DNA from: Costus lasius | Taxonomy: Eukaryota > Streptophyta > Magnoliopsida > Zingiberales > Costaceae | Length of the DNA stretch: 64,000 nt | Assembly: GCA_027563935.2 (NCBI GenBank) | Contig: CM050454.1 | Coordinates: forward strand, 5,236,001-5,300,000 | Direction: 5' to 3' | Shown: positions 21,809 to 34,000 of the stretch, one piece after another | How the letters are laid out: each line of letters begins with the position of its first letter | Position numbering within the stretch: position 1 is the first letter of the stretch | Program-made: the position numbers and the translations under genes | Notes under the pieces: model-generated | The model's database searches: none | Seen by the model: the letters and a program-made list of their open reading frames with translations, nothing else | Told to the model about the DNA's origin: nothing

Positions 21809-22130
21809 CCATGATCACCTTATAGTTGTAAGTCTAATAATTTTACATAATACAACAAGTCTAAGCATTGTAATTCTATAAATCAAGTACAACAACTATC
21901 CATTCATTTAATTATCTTAATAAATATTTTTTAATTAAAAATAGAACATATTTTAATTTTATTGTATAACTTTCCATGGTATTTTTAAAATGGATAGAAA
22001 ACAAAGAAGAGAAAAACTTAAGGGAAAATAAGACACTTTTCCTTCATTTTTTAATTTAGCTCAAGCAGGCAAAAAAATACTTGTTGGGTGCTTCAAACCC
22101 TAAACCCACCCATCCTCTTTTACACGTGCT

Positions 22131-25100
22131 TGTTGATCTAAAATTTCATCTAATCTTTATATAAATAAAAAATAAAAACATAGATTATTAAGCAATAAAA
22201 CTTATAAAATATATTTAAAAGAAAATTAGAATGATAAAACTTAGAGGCGCATTGCAGCTTGTCCTTATGTAAAAATCAGAGCTCTCATACGAGTTAATTC
22301 CGGATTGAACACCCGAGGATACAACCGGGTATTCCTCTCCTGCGGGCACGACCGTGGAGAAGTTGATCGAACGTCCTTTCGGCATTGAGCAGTTAAATCA
22401 AAGATCCAAAAAGAGATAAAAGAAAATTGAAGAACAACTAGGGAAAGGAGGAAGAGCCAAATCTCATCTATCGTATGAGATTTTTTAAGCATTCTCTAAA
22501 GGCTAGTTAACCTTAGCTACTAATGTTATAAATGTTAGCATTTAATGCTAACATTAAATATATATATTTTTAATTTTTCTAACAATCTCCCACAAAATTT
22601 TAAAAAAAATTGAATATAATTAAACTTAATAAGATGATTAAATAAATTTAAATTTATGCTCATATCTATATCATGGGGTCAGTAAAGTACACTTAAAAGC
22701 ATAACCTTTACTTAGTAAAAAAGTTTTCATTTGAAGGAAAGATAGTAAACTAGTCTTGAACTACTTTCTTTGACCTATACTTCAACAAATCCACGCACAA
22801 TACAAGGTTGTTTGATTACGGGGTTACGTATTTTTGGCCGTGCATGTGTATCTTCATGAGAGCTTCTGAGGATTGTCCATGTCCTCAGCCACGGCTGTAT
22901 ACTCTCTCATATAAGGAGTTCCTTACCAGAGATGAGTATAGAGGCTCATCTCATGGTAATTAACTAATTCGGGAAGTTTTCTTTATCTCTATAATAAGAA
23001 GCACAAAATATATCCTCAAGAATGAGAGTGTAAAGTATTAATTCTATCACATAAATTTTTTTTATACACTGTAGTGTTTTATATTTTTTATTTTTCAAAG
23101 TGCTTCCCGGCCAATCAATCAACTTATTATTACCATATTGAATCTCTTTCAAGGGATCTCCTATCACAAAGGTTGGGTTCCCACTACTGAGAGGCCTATT
23201 TTTAGACTAATCTTATTCTTATCGAAACTTTCAAAATTATAATCTTAGGAAAGCTTTGGTCAACCCAATAGCTTTGTTCTACTCAGTCTTTATAAAAGAA
23301 AGAGCTGCAACTTTTACGAGTCAAGATATTTTATAAACTTTTATCTAATTTTAATATAACTACTCTTTTTTTTACATAAGGCTATTGTTGATTTATAATT
23401 TTATTTATTTATTTTTATCTTTGAATCCTAACTCTTAGTTTACAGCTTATTCTTGAATTTATAAAGAGAGAAAAGATTTTGTTTTTTTAATAGCAATTAG
23501 ATCTAAAAATTATTTAGGTTTTTAATTGCTCTTATTATAGAGCAAATCCAATTTTCTTAAATTTTTCTAACTTTAAATTAGTTTTTAAAGTCATTTTAAT
23601 TTTAAAAAAAATTAATTTTTTTATATAAATAATTTCTTTTCATGAGAATTATTTTAATCATAATCCTCATATATATTTAATTCATTATGTACATTATATA
23701 TATCTTTTCATATTATTTTCAGGATCTCTAAAATGACAATATTGTCATTTTGATGATATACATAATTTTTATAAAGTACATTTTGTTTATTATGCAGTTA
23801 TGATTAATATGTGCATTATAAACAATATTGTAATACAATTATTAAGCACATTATGTACATAATTTCCATGATGTCCATGACAATTATGCATATTATTTTT
23901 ATTATGTATATTATAATTTTTCTGTACATTATGTACATAATGATTATGATATGCATTATGTTTTTTTTATCTCCATTTTGTACATTATTATTTTTTAAAT
24001 ATGTACATCAAGTGCATAATATTTATTTTTTCCACAATTTGCACAAGGATTCTTTTAAATATTGTTAAAATAATTAATTGCATATTATGCAAAAATATCC
24101 ATTATATTATAAAAATTATACACTTTCTGTATTTTATATATTTTTTATGTCAAATACATTATTTATGTATATTATAACCATCATGAATGTCAAATATATT
24201 ATGACATTTATGTTTTATATTATGATCATAATTTACATAATATTAAATATTTTATGTAATATCTATAAATATTAATTTAAATATTTAAATTACATTATGC
24301 TCATTCTAATATAGCCCAAGCTAACTTAAGTTGAATTAGATGATGAAATCTAATATAATTATAAATTATAATATAAACTAAACTATCCCCACAGTTAGGA
24401 TCATTAGCCTAATTTATATATGACATTAATATTTTAAAATGAATTTAAAAATTTACAGATTCAAGTCACAATAAATGGAGATGTTTTAAAAATGAAGTTA
24501 AATTTATAATCTGGCATGAATTTGAAAGACAATATTACACATTGAAATAATCACATTTAATAAAAAATCAAATTGGAAACTGATGATTTAATAATAATAA
24601 ATTAATTATTGTTATATTAAATTATTATAACAAACTATAAATTAATTGTTTTCATAGTAATTAATTTTCTATTATTACAAACCATTATAATAATTTGATT
24701 TTTTTAATTTAATAAGTTAACTTATATACAGAAATGTGTTTATTCATATATGACGGTAAAATAATATCTTAATCCACGTGTTATTGTAATAAAAAAAAGT
24801 ATCACACTGTTTATTTTCTCACCGCCACGGCTTCTTTTGCCGGGTATTAGAAAATTTTCCTTTAAATGTTTTTAGGAGAATAACATAATTAATAAACATG
24901 TATTATATTATATCTAGATTTTTCACATAAGATTGTGATCTAAAATTTCATATAGATTTTTATTTAAATTAAAAAAATAAAAACATAAATTATTAAGCAA
25001 TAAAATTTATAAAATATATTTTAAAAAAAATTAGAATGATAAAACTTGGAGGCGCGTTGCGGCTTATCCTTAGGTGAAAATTCAGATTCTTATGCAAGTT

Positions 25101-25365
25101 AATTTCGAATTGAACACCTGAGGATACAACAAGGTATTCCTCTCTCGCGGACACGATCATGAAGAAGTTGATTAGATGTCCTTTCAATATTGAGCAGCTA
25201 AATTAAAGATCCAAAAAGAGGTAAAAGAAAATTGAAGAACAACTAAGGAAAGGAGGAAGAGCCAAATTTCATCTATTGTATGAGATTTTTTAAGCCTTCT
25301 TTAAAGGCTATTCACGTTAGCTGCTAATGTTAACATTAAATATATATTTTTTAATTTTCTTAACA
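22131..25365 (-). mobile_element. LTR retroelement (copia-like, minus strand), non-autonomous
   Basis: LTRs are 22131-22584 and 24934-25365, direct repeats with TG...CA ends, flanked by a perfect 5-bp duplication GTGCT (22126-22130, 25366-25370). On the minus strand, TTTGTGGGAGAT at the inner edge of the left LTR is a good polypurine tract before TGTTAG, which sets the orientation. The interior (2.35 kb) has no gag-pol. A minus frame at 22964-23167 (MIGDPLKEIQYGNNKLIDWP) may be a coding relic. 23.65-24.3 kb is a low-complexity run rich in TACATTATGTACATAAT-like words. Confidence 0.75.
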
Positions 25366-25370
25366 GTGCT

Positions 25371-25560
25371 TGCTGCCCCAGTCACTGCCTTGCTTCCAGG
25401 TTCATTGCTTTCTCTCCTATTCTCTTTTCTCTCTTCCTCTTGTCGCTGACTGTCGTTGCTCTACTCCATTGCCTCGTCGCCTGCTCTTGTTTCTGTTTCT
25501 TCCCAGTCTCCGTCGCCTCTTGAAGAATGAGGTTTGGAGGAAGAATAAAGTATAGAAAGG
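25371..25560. other. C/T-rich spacer
   Basis: A low-complexity CTTGCTGCC/CTCTTCC stretch resembling 16.0-16.4 kb. No gene is seen. Confidence 0.4.
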
Positions 25561-25616
25561 TTCTCTAATAGCTATAAATGGCTTAGCTAACAAACTATCA
25601 AAACAAGATTCCTTAA
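25561..25616 (+). repeat. Left half of a tRNA-Pro array monomer, split by a retrotransposon
   Basis: CTAATAGCTATAAATGGCTTAGCTAACAA-type sequence here matches the reverse complement of the array spacer. The match resumes directly after the gypsy element at 29178, so the insertion cut a single repeat copy. Confidence 0.7.
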
Positions 25617-26772
25617 TGTCTGGTCCCAGTTCAGCCGGTCCAGCCCAAAGCCCACTGGGCCTAGATCAAGCCCAAATCCAGCCCAAAGGAAATCAAGGTG
25701 GAGCCTAAATGCCCGGTCAACATTTGATGTTGACCAAGATTCGAGGCTTGCGTGCAGCAGCGGAACTCGTCCGCGAGGTGAGGCGGCGACTTCATCCCCT
25801 GTTCCGCGAGCTTCGTCTGCAGCGAGATACTCGGACGCGGCTTCATCTCCGTGAACCTCGGTGGCGGGCGAGCGCACGGCGTCTTCGTCGAAGAAAGTGG
25901 ACACGACTAGGGCAGTGGACGCGGTCGCAGCGGACGCGCATGAGGAGAGGAGTTTGGCGGCTCTTCCTCTTTAAAAGGCGCAGTGAGGCAACGGAGGAGG
26001 GGATGAGCGAGCAGTATCTTCTCCAACACCAGAGTAGAGCTCGGGGGAGCGACCACCACCGGAGAGCGTGAGTTTGTGAGGAGTGTTAGAGAGATTGTAA
26101 CCGGTGATCGATGGATCACCGGCGAGGGAAGGGAGTGAGGGCATCGGTGCCGACCAAGGGGTCGATGGCGGAGGTTTGTAATTCGTTTAGAGGAATAAAA
26201 CTGAGGTTTTCCGATGATCTCTTCCTTCCCCTACTTTCAGCGCTTGGCGAAGTGTTCCAGCTGTTTCTGACAGCGGCGACTGCTGTAGGCCTGGAGGAAA
26301 GGAGGGCAGCGGCCTTCCCTTGTTGGCGCATCGGCTTCTCCGGCGAGTCTTCGAGCACAGGCGGTGCTCGGCATCGGGCGGACAATGCGGGTGGCGTTGC
26401 TACATGAGGACGAAGAAGAACAGAGAAGACATCGAACGCTTTGGCATTCGAAATTTTAGCGGTTGACGCAATCTGATGTCAACGTCCAAAAATCAAATCG
26501 AGCGAACGGAATCAAATTGGCAATTTTGACTTACGGCGTTGACCCGAGAGAGGTATTGGTTAATTTGGGTTTTGATTTTTAAATTAGGGTTAGGGTTTTC
26601 TGAGCGACCTTATAATTTGGGGAGAAAATTTAATCTGGGTAGTTACGGTTTCTGATTGGGGCGAGGTTTTGTCCGGAAACCCTAGGGTGTTCACGTTCTG
26701 GTGTTCCGTTGGACAACCCTGAGATAACAGTTAAGCACGAGTTCAGGGCTGACCCGACCGGGGCGTGACAAT

Positions 26773-26784
26773 AGGTATCAGAGG
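26773..26784 (+). other. Primer-binding site of the gypsy-type element
   Basis: GGTATCAGAGG two bases past the 5' LTR matches the core of the common plant initiator-tRNA-Met primer site (TGGTATCAGAGC). Confidence 0.6.
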
Positions 26785-26797
26785 TGGTTAACGTGTT

Positions 26798-27770
26798 ATG
26801 GCAAACACGACACCTTCACCCGCGAAGGTGAAGAAGGGCTTGAAGTTTCCAAAGATCACCCACACAACCAGGGGAGTGTTAGAGGATGTCTGGCCCAAGC
26901 AGGGAAAAGGTAAAGCCAAGGAGACGGCTGAACCTAAGAAGATGGTGAACCAAGGTGATCGCATAGCGGAGATTGAGCAAACGCTCGATATGACAGGTGA
27001 TAGGGACACGACGGTGTTTCCCCAGATGTAGAGACTTCAGAGGATTGTGGAGCAACAGAGGTTCCAAATTAAGAATTTGCAACATGCCCTGGAGAGTCTG
27101 CTCGACCTGCCAGAGCAGATAGTCAAGATGCTTGAGGAACAACAGGCAGGGATGGCACACATGCAGCAGACTATAGACAGTCTGAACCATCTACCAGGGG
27201 AGATGGCTCGCATGAAGGAAGACATGCATGCAGAGATCACGGTATTGCGTTTGGCCGTAACGCAAATATCGCGATCGACGGCGACATCGGCGGAGCAGGA
27301 GGCTCCTAAGCCGATGGTACAAATACCAGAGCCAGCGACGTTCGGGGGGGCCCAATCGTCCAGAGAAGTGGATAACTTCATCTGGGACATGGAGCAGTTA
27401 TTCTCTACTAGCTGTGTTTCAAAACAAGGCAAGGTGCATGTGTGCATCGCATACCTCACTGGCGATGCAAAACTTTGGTGGAGGACTAAAGTTAACTCTA
27501 CATCGGAGGCTACTAGCTGGACTTGGGAGACCTTCCGTGAGGAACTGTGGCAGCAGTTTCTTCCCGGAAACTCGGCGGATTAGGCTCGTGGCAAACTGGA
27601 TCGGCTGGCTCCCCCCGGACACCGCCAGGAGCTAGGGTTCCAGAGAGGGGTAGGCCCTTTCACTGGTAGAACAGGGGTTCACCGGGACGATGAGAGCAAA
27701 AGCCACAGGGTTGTTTCATGTGCGGCGGTCCTCACTGAGTAAAGGATTGTCCTTCCAAGCAGAAGCTTAT
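26798..27770 (+). pseudogene. Retrotransposon gag, interrupted by stop codons
   Basis: The frame starts MANTTPSPAKVKKGLKFPK and is cut by TAG at 27029-27031. It continues in the same frame through a coiled coil (IVEQQRFQIKNLQHALESLL) into a retrotransposon gag core (PATFGGAQSSREVDNFIWDM, AYLTGDAKLWWRTK, WETFREELWQQFLPGNSAD), with a stop at 27581-27583. Downstream, a CCHC knuckle is recognisable (CFMCGGPH, stop, VKDCPSK, about 27714-27760), where a Trp codon has become TGA. Gag packages element RNA; this copy cannot make it in full. Confidence 0.8.
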
Positions 27771-29286
27771 GGCGATGGCAGTGCAAGAACCAGCTGTGGA
27801 AGCTGAAGATCACATCAAAAAGGCGAGGATCAGTGTTTTGAGGATCGCATCGATGGTTGCACAAGATCCGCCCATCAGAGACATCGAGAGCGATGTCCAA
27901 GTTGGGCGGGGGAGAATTGTTAGACCCCGGTTTAGCCGGTCCAGCCTAAAGCTCACTAGGCCCCAGATCAAGCCCAAATCCAGCCCAAAGGAAATCAAGG
28001 TGGAGCCTAAACGCCCGGTCAACATTCGATGTTGACCAAGATTCGAGGCTCGCGTGCAGCAGCGGAACTCGTCCGCGAGGTGAGGCGGCGGCGTCATCCC
28101 CTGTTCCGCGAGCTTCGTCCGCAGCGAGATACTTGGACGCGGCTTCGTCTCCGCGAAGCTCGGTGGCGGGCGAGTGCACGAGCTCACCAGAAGACGTGGA
28201 AGGAACAAAGTGGGTGACGGCGTCTTCGTCGAAGAAAGCGGACGCGACTAGGGCGGTGGACGCGGTCGCAGCGGATGCGCGTGAGGAGAGGAGTTCGGCG
28301 GCTCTTCCTCTTTAAAAGGCGCAGTGAGGCAACGGAGGAGGGGATGAGCGAGCAGTATCCTCTTCTCCAACACCAGAGTAGAGCTCAGGGGAGCGACCAC
28401 CACCGGAGAGCGTGAGTTTGTGAGGAGTGTTAGAGAGATTGTAACCGGTGATCGGTGGATCACTGGCGAGGGAAGGGAGTGAGGGCACCGGCGCCGACCA
28501 GGGGGTCGACGGCGGAGGTTTGTAATTCGTTTAGAGGAATAAAACTGAGGTTTTCCGATGATCTCTTCCTTCCCCTGCTTTCAGCGCTTGGCGAAGTGTT
28601 CTGGCGGTTTCTGACAGCGGCGGCTGCCGTAGGCCTAGAGGAAAGGAGGGCGGCGGCCTTCCCTTGTTGGCGCATCGGCTTCTCCGGCGAGTCTTCGAGC
28701 ACAGGCGGTGCTTGGCTTCGGGCGGACAACGCGGGTGGCGTTGCTACGCGAGGACGAAGAAGAACAGAGAAGACATCGAACGCTTTGGTGTTCGAAACAA
28801 GGCTCTTCTGATTTTGACCAGTCAAAATTGGTACGGCGACATTTCACGCGGCGGAAGAAATTTTAGTGGCTGACGCAATCTGACGTCAGAGTCCGAAAAT
28901 CAAATCGAGCGAACAGAATCAAATCGGCAATTTTGACTTACGACGTTGACCTGAGAGAGGTATTGGTTAATTTGGGTTTTGATTTCTAAATTAGAGTTAG
29001 GGTTTTCTGAGCGACCTTGTAATTTGGAGAGAAAATTTAATCGGGATAGTTAGAGTTTCTGATTGGGGCGAGGTTTTATCCGGAAACCCTAGGGCATTCA
29101 CGTTCCGGTGTTCCGTCGGACAATCCTGAGACAACAGTTAAGCACCAGTTCAGGGCTGATCCGACCGGGGCGTGACACTTAACATGGTTTCAAGTTTGCG
29201 TGTTAGCCTCATAAACATAGGATGGGTTCATAGAAATGATCAAAAGGAAGATTCAATAAAGCTTAGTAGTGCTAAATTTTATAAAT

Positions 29287-29358
29287 GGGCATTTGGTTTA
29301 GCGGTATGATTTTTGTTTTGGGTGTGAGAAGTTTCAAGTTTAATTCTCGACCCCGATT
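29287..29358 (+). pseudogene. tRNA-Pro(UGG) relic
   Basis: GGGCATTTGG and GCGGTATGAT are followed by the loop TTTGGGT, giving anticodon TGG. The 3' acceptor strand is lost (CGACCCCGATT) and the anticodon stem is weakened (TTTGT/GTGAG). Confidence 0.65.
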
Positions 29359-29486
29359 ATACTAACTAACTATTTTTTAGTATTGCTTAGCATTAAACAA
29401 TAATCTATAAAGAATTACCTTTATGGGTTTATAGCAAAGATCAAAAAGAGGATTAATGAACCATAATATTATTAAATTATATAAGT

Positions 29487-29555
29487 AGGTATTTGGTATA
29501 GTGGTATGATTCTTGCTTTAGGTGTGAGAGGTCTTAAGTTAGCATTTTTATTTCG
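29487..29555 (+). pseudogene. tRNA-Pro-derived relic with altered anticodon
   Basis: GGTATTTGGTATAGTGG starts a recognisable D arm, and the anticodon loop TTTAGGT would now read TAG. The T arm and acceptor are gone. Confidence 0.55.
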
Positions 29556-29560
29556 GGTTT

Positions 29561-30235
29561 ATCTACATACAAGTTATGATAACTCCATATCATTAATCAC
29601 TATACATACTAGTCTAGACAACCATTCGGATCAAAATTTCTTCGAATATGTCCTTGAATTTATTCACTTTCCTATTTGATTATGTGCCTAGACAAAAAAA
29701 AAAGAGGCTACTATAGTCTATAAGAACCTTAATCTTAAGCATGCTTTCCATCAATTCCATTCTTATGCCCACTTACCTGAGGAATGAAATTGTTCCTTAT
29801 TAACCTTTATTGAAGTCAATCGACTCCTTCTTACTACTATTATCAGAACATATATAATCTCCACAATTTTCCTATCAAATCTAGCAAATTATCCGATCGA
29901 TCATGCATCATTATCTCACTTGATTTGCAAATTGAAGAATATCAATTGCTAGCCACAAGCTCAAAAGGAAGCAGTGAGTGCCTCTCTGGCCAACTTCCAC
30001 CACCGTATTATTGAAAGCAAAAGTTTTGGATCGGCATAAACTTTAACCTTAATCTCTTTCTCCCACTAACTTTTTTTGAAAGTTTGATCTAATTCCTTGA
30101 AAAGTTTAGAATATAATTTTGTTGGATGCTAGATTCATTTACAGTTCGAAGGCAGGTCAAAATTTTCCTTATTAAAGCTCTCATTAGCCATTAGCAGAGT
30201 GAAGAATTAGATTCAGAGACGCCTACAACCAAGCT
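29561..30235. other. Intergenic, nothing recognised
   Basis: AT-rich sequence without domain-bearing frames; the last 60 bases may be the leader of the small gene at 30236. Confidence 0.4.
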
Positions 30236-30571
30236 ATGTTCCGGCTCCTGTCGGCCCTGAGGCGGCGGCGGCGGCGCCACCAGCAGCAGCAGCAGCAGCT
30301 GAGGTGGCCTAAGAAGAGCAGCGCGCGGGTGTTCGACGAGGCGGCGATGGCAAGTGCCGTCCAGGGTGCAACGGCGGCGCGCCGCCCGTGGGGGGCCCAG
30401 ACGACGCTCCTGGCGATCGCGCGCGCGGCGGCGTCTTGCCTCTTGTGCGTGCAGGCTGACGGGATGGAGGAGGAAGCGGCGCGCTGGCGGCGCAGCCGCC
30501 AGCAACTCCATGCGGCGGAAGTGGGCGATCTAATGGCCGGCGAGGCCGTGCGGTTTACCATGTACCTGTAA
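30236..30571 (+). CDS. Possible small protein of unknown function (111 residues)
   Basis: It starts MFRLLSALRRRRRRHQQQQQ, with a short CAG (Gln) repeat at 30281-30300. It continues FDEAAMASAVQGATAARRPW and LLAIARAAASCLLCVQADG, ending GEAVRFTMYL. The GC-rich composition contrasts with AT-rich flanks, as for other short genes in this window, and the C-terminal half looks like folded helical sequence. The minus strand also has a long frame (30223-30750), which is Arg/Cys-rich and less protein-like. I do not recognise the family. Confidence 0.45.
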   Translation: MFRLLSALRRRRRRHQQQQQQLRWPKKSSARVFDEAAMASAVQGATAARRPWGAQTTLLAIARAAASCLLCVQADGMEEEAARWRRSRQQLHAAEVGDLMAGEAVRFTMYL

Positions 30572-31086
30572 GCTCTGTAGAAAGAAGTAGGACATGCGTG
30601 ACACGAACCAAGACTTTCAAGAACTCGAAATCTTGAGCTGAATTTGGGTGCTTTCATTCTTCTGACTCTGTGATTTTGGAGCCACAAAGGAGCCTCTCTT
30701 GTACGATTATCGATCAATTGAGGCATCTTTTTTGAAAGAAACAACAGCATAATTGAAGAGCATTAAGATCTGTTCTTCGTTCTCCTTCCAATTCCAAGAA
30801 TGGGTAGAAATTGTTTGAATGATTCTTCTTTTTCCTTTTTTGCATGCATCATCAGAGCAATTTCATCAGATACATAAAGAGGGTCTCAAATGAACACAAT
30901 CAGATGTTTACGGGAACACAACATGCTCACAAATTGGAGTAGAATGAACAGAAGGATGAATCCCAAAGAACATAAGAATGAATCTATCATACAAAAGAAT
31001 AGCCTGAAAAAACTGTGATCCGTTTAGCATCATGAGAAAGATTCTTTACATTCATCCAGCTGCAACCAAAATCGAGCGAAGTCAAC
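30572..31086. other. Intergenic between small gene and GDPDL 3' end
   Basis: Presumably 3' UTRs of convergent genes. Nothing else is recognised. Confidence 0.35.
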
Positions 31087-34000
31087 TCAGACAAGCAGCA
31101 GACAAGCAAAGGCCATTGCCAATGGAATGGAGATGGACGCCATTAGTTGCACTGCACTTGACGGTGGCGATGGTGGCAGCGCCGATACCACTGCACGGGG
31201 GCTCGGTGCCTGCTTGGGGGACACCGGAGGAAGAGGTGGCTCCACCACATCGGAGCCTTCGAGCACCGGCAATGGAGCTAGTGCTGGTGGCTCTGTCTGT
31301 GGACTAACAAGCTGTAGCAGCGCACCACCTTGAACAGGACTCATGTAGCCTGGTGCATTCTTCCCCATTTTCCTACAGGAATTCCCTGCACAACCAAGAG
31401 TGATACATTAACTTAATCACTCTAGGTTAATCCACAAATATATAAATCTGAAATATTTTCAAATAGATGTACTTCTTGGATCAGTGATAACTCAATCAAT
31501 CTCAAAATCACACATTGATATAAGTTGAAAGTTAATGAGAGTAAGGCAGATGATTAAAAGTTGAAGAATTCTTGAAAACGTAAATGTATAAACTGTCTCA
31601 TTGGTTGATTCCCTAATCAAACCTTTACAAGTTCCATGAGTTTATGCATATGCAGTGAAATTTCGGTCCAAATTGACTAAACCCAGTAGCACAGTATTGG
31701 TTTTACTGTAGCATATCGAGACTAGACTAGTACTCCAGTTTAGACTAATTTTTCAAATCTTGATGTGCAATTATGCAGATGTTTAAGGATTCATACTTTT
31801 GTAAGCACTCGCTGTTGCTGGAAAATCAGTGATGATGCCATCCACTCCAACACCTTCAACATAGCTATTGATCTCGACGGTGGCGTCGGAGAAGAAGTCC
31901 CATGGTTGAGCCACAAACTCATTCTGAAACAAGTAGACATACACTGCAAGGCCTGCTTTCTGCAACTTGGCAATGATATCAGTTTGTTGTGTAATGAACT
32001 GTCCTGTCACAGGATAAACAGATTGCCTATTGATGGCCACTGCGTTGGCAAACTTCTTGATATCGGTGATCGATGAAGTGGCTGCGTCGCGAATGGATTC
32101 GTCGATTTTGTAGACAAGCTTGTATTTGGTTTTCTGATTGAACTCCACAAGAACTGAGCTGTTAGTGGACAGGATCATGACTTCAGGAGCAGTTTGATTG
32201 TTGTAGCCAGCATCATTCAAGGCAGAGATGACGGAGTCAATTACACCGTAGTCTAATTGTTCAGCCAAAAATGCTGCATTCTGCAGTCACATTTCAGTAA
32301 AAGATTTGTCAGATCACACAATGATCAATGATGCTGCATTTCAGTAACTCAAGATGCATGATAGTTTGCAAATCGAACATTTGATAGAAAATTGCTGAGA
32401 GTGCTTGTGAGAGTAATCTATTTCTCACCTCTATGCTGATCAAAACTCCAGTTCTCTTGTCCTTCGCAAAAGCTAGAAAATCAGATAATCTCATGAAGCT
32501 TCCAGCATTCACATACCGTGGATTTCTAACCATTTGGAATTTAGACTCTGGGTTTGAAATTACAGCTGCAGTGTGAAGAAACATGTTATTTACTCAGAAG
32601 AAAAAATAATTTCAAAATTGTAGGAGTAAGAATTGCACTTTGTTTTTCAGAACAAGATAGGAGATTTTTCAATAAATTATCACCAAAGAAGGTAAACCAT
32701 CAAAGAAAATTTGTATTTGAACTCGGTTTTGCCAGCAATGAAAAATCATCCAGCTTGATCATGGATAGAATTCTTACGGTTCAACGACTGAAGCTCATCC
32801 CAGGTGAGGTTGAATGTAAAAATTCCTGGAGCATTTTGGATGTCAGGAATAGTGGAGAAACGGGTAGAAAATGGCGAAATGGTGACTGTTGTATCGACTA
32901 AAAGGTCGATAGAACTCATGCATATTGCAATTCCATCTTGTGTTACTTGAATAGGACAGTCAATGAAATCTGCACCATCATCAGCTGCTTTCTCGTAAGC
33001 CAAATCAGTGCAGTCTGGATAATCTCCACTAGCCCCATTGTGTGAGATAATTAGTGGAGAGCCTGAAAATATAACAACGAATTGATACATATCCAAACTA
33101 TTTAACTACAACGTAAACTCTAGCAGGCATTGATAATCAAGCTAAACACAATAAGTGGAATTTAGTAAGCATACCATGATCGACAATACTTTTATTTATA
33201 TGAGAAAAACAACCTGCAAGAATTCAAATATTCATCAATAAGATTGATATAAAGATCAACATTAATGTTATGACCTGCATAATAAACAAAGTGAGCCATC
33301 AACTTAGTGAACTGAACAGTTAAGCCTAAATTAATAGTAGTAAGTCACCAAAGCCCTATATACTATAATATCTTTTCTTCTATGTCTAATATAGGACTAA
33401 ACTGGATATTACAATCTCCTCTACTTAAGACTTGATGTACTCTTCAAGCCTGAGGCTTAACACATGCCCAAGAATTATCCCTTAGTCGGTAGAATATGAG
33501 GTCAGCCTAATGGCGGCTTTATCATTCTCGTTAGCCCTTTCCTATTGGGCTCTCACCATGCTTAGGACTAAGTTTTGCTTTAATACTATTTGTTATAAAT
33601 TGCTTAATAAACAAACTGACTCATCAACTTGGTGAACTGAATAGCAATCTATTCGTGATCTAATTTAAAATGTTTAAGCTCGAGTTGATAGTAATAAGTC
33701 CTCTGAGCCCTATATACTATAGTTTTTTTTTCTTCTACTTCCAATATGAAACTAAATCAGGGTATTATAATTAACCAGAAATTAGGTTGAATAAGAGATG
33801 TAGGCACAGATGCAGTTCATTTGGGCATTACCTGAAAATGATATTCAACAGTAGGAACGCTTAAGGAAGACCACACTAGATCATGCTCAGAGTTAATATG
33901 TACCACAATGTGAAGAATGATCTATCAACTATTACTAGTCATTTTATATTGTTATTATTATGTTCAGAGGAGAAAAGGAATTGCAAATTACCTATTGCCT

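Larger units (their letters stand above)
25617..29177 (+). mobile_element. Gypsy-type gag-only LTR retrotransposon (TR-GAG-like)
   Basis: The 5' LTR is 25617-26770 and the 3' LTR 27918-29177, both TG...CA, sharing most of their sequence. A perfect 5-bp duplication CTTAA flanks it (25612-25616, 29178-29182). The primer-binding site AGGTATCAGAGG follows the 5' LTR at 26773 and resembles initiator-tRNA-Met sites. The purine tract GGGCGGGGGAGAA precedes the 3' LTR. The 1.15-kb interior has only gag and no protease, reverse transcriptase or integrase. LTR transcription would proceed on the plus strand. Relative to the 5' LTR, the 3' LTR carries extra segments (for example near 28180-28215), which accounts for its greater length. 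Confidence 0.85.
29178..29560 (+). repeat. Right half of a split tRNA-Pro array monomer plus a second monomer
   Basis: Spacer motifs in reverse orientation (GGGTTCATAGAAATGATCAA, twice) alternate with two tRNA-Pro relics at 29287 and 29487. This is the continuation of the repeat interrupted at 25616. Confidence 0.7.
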
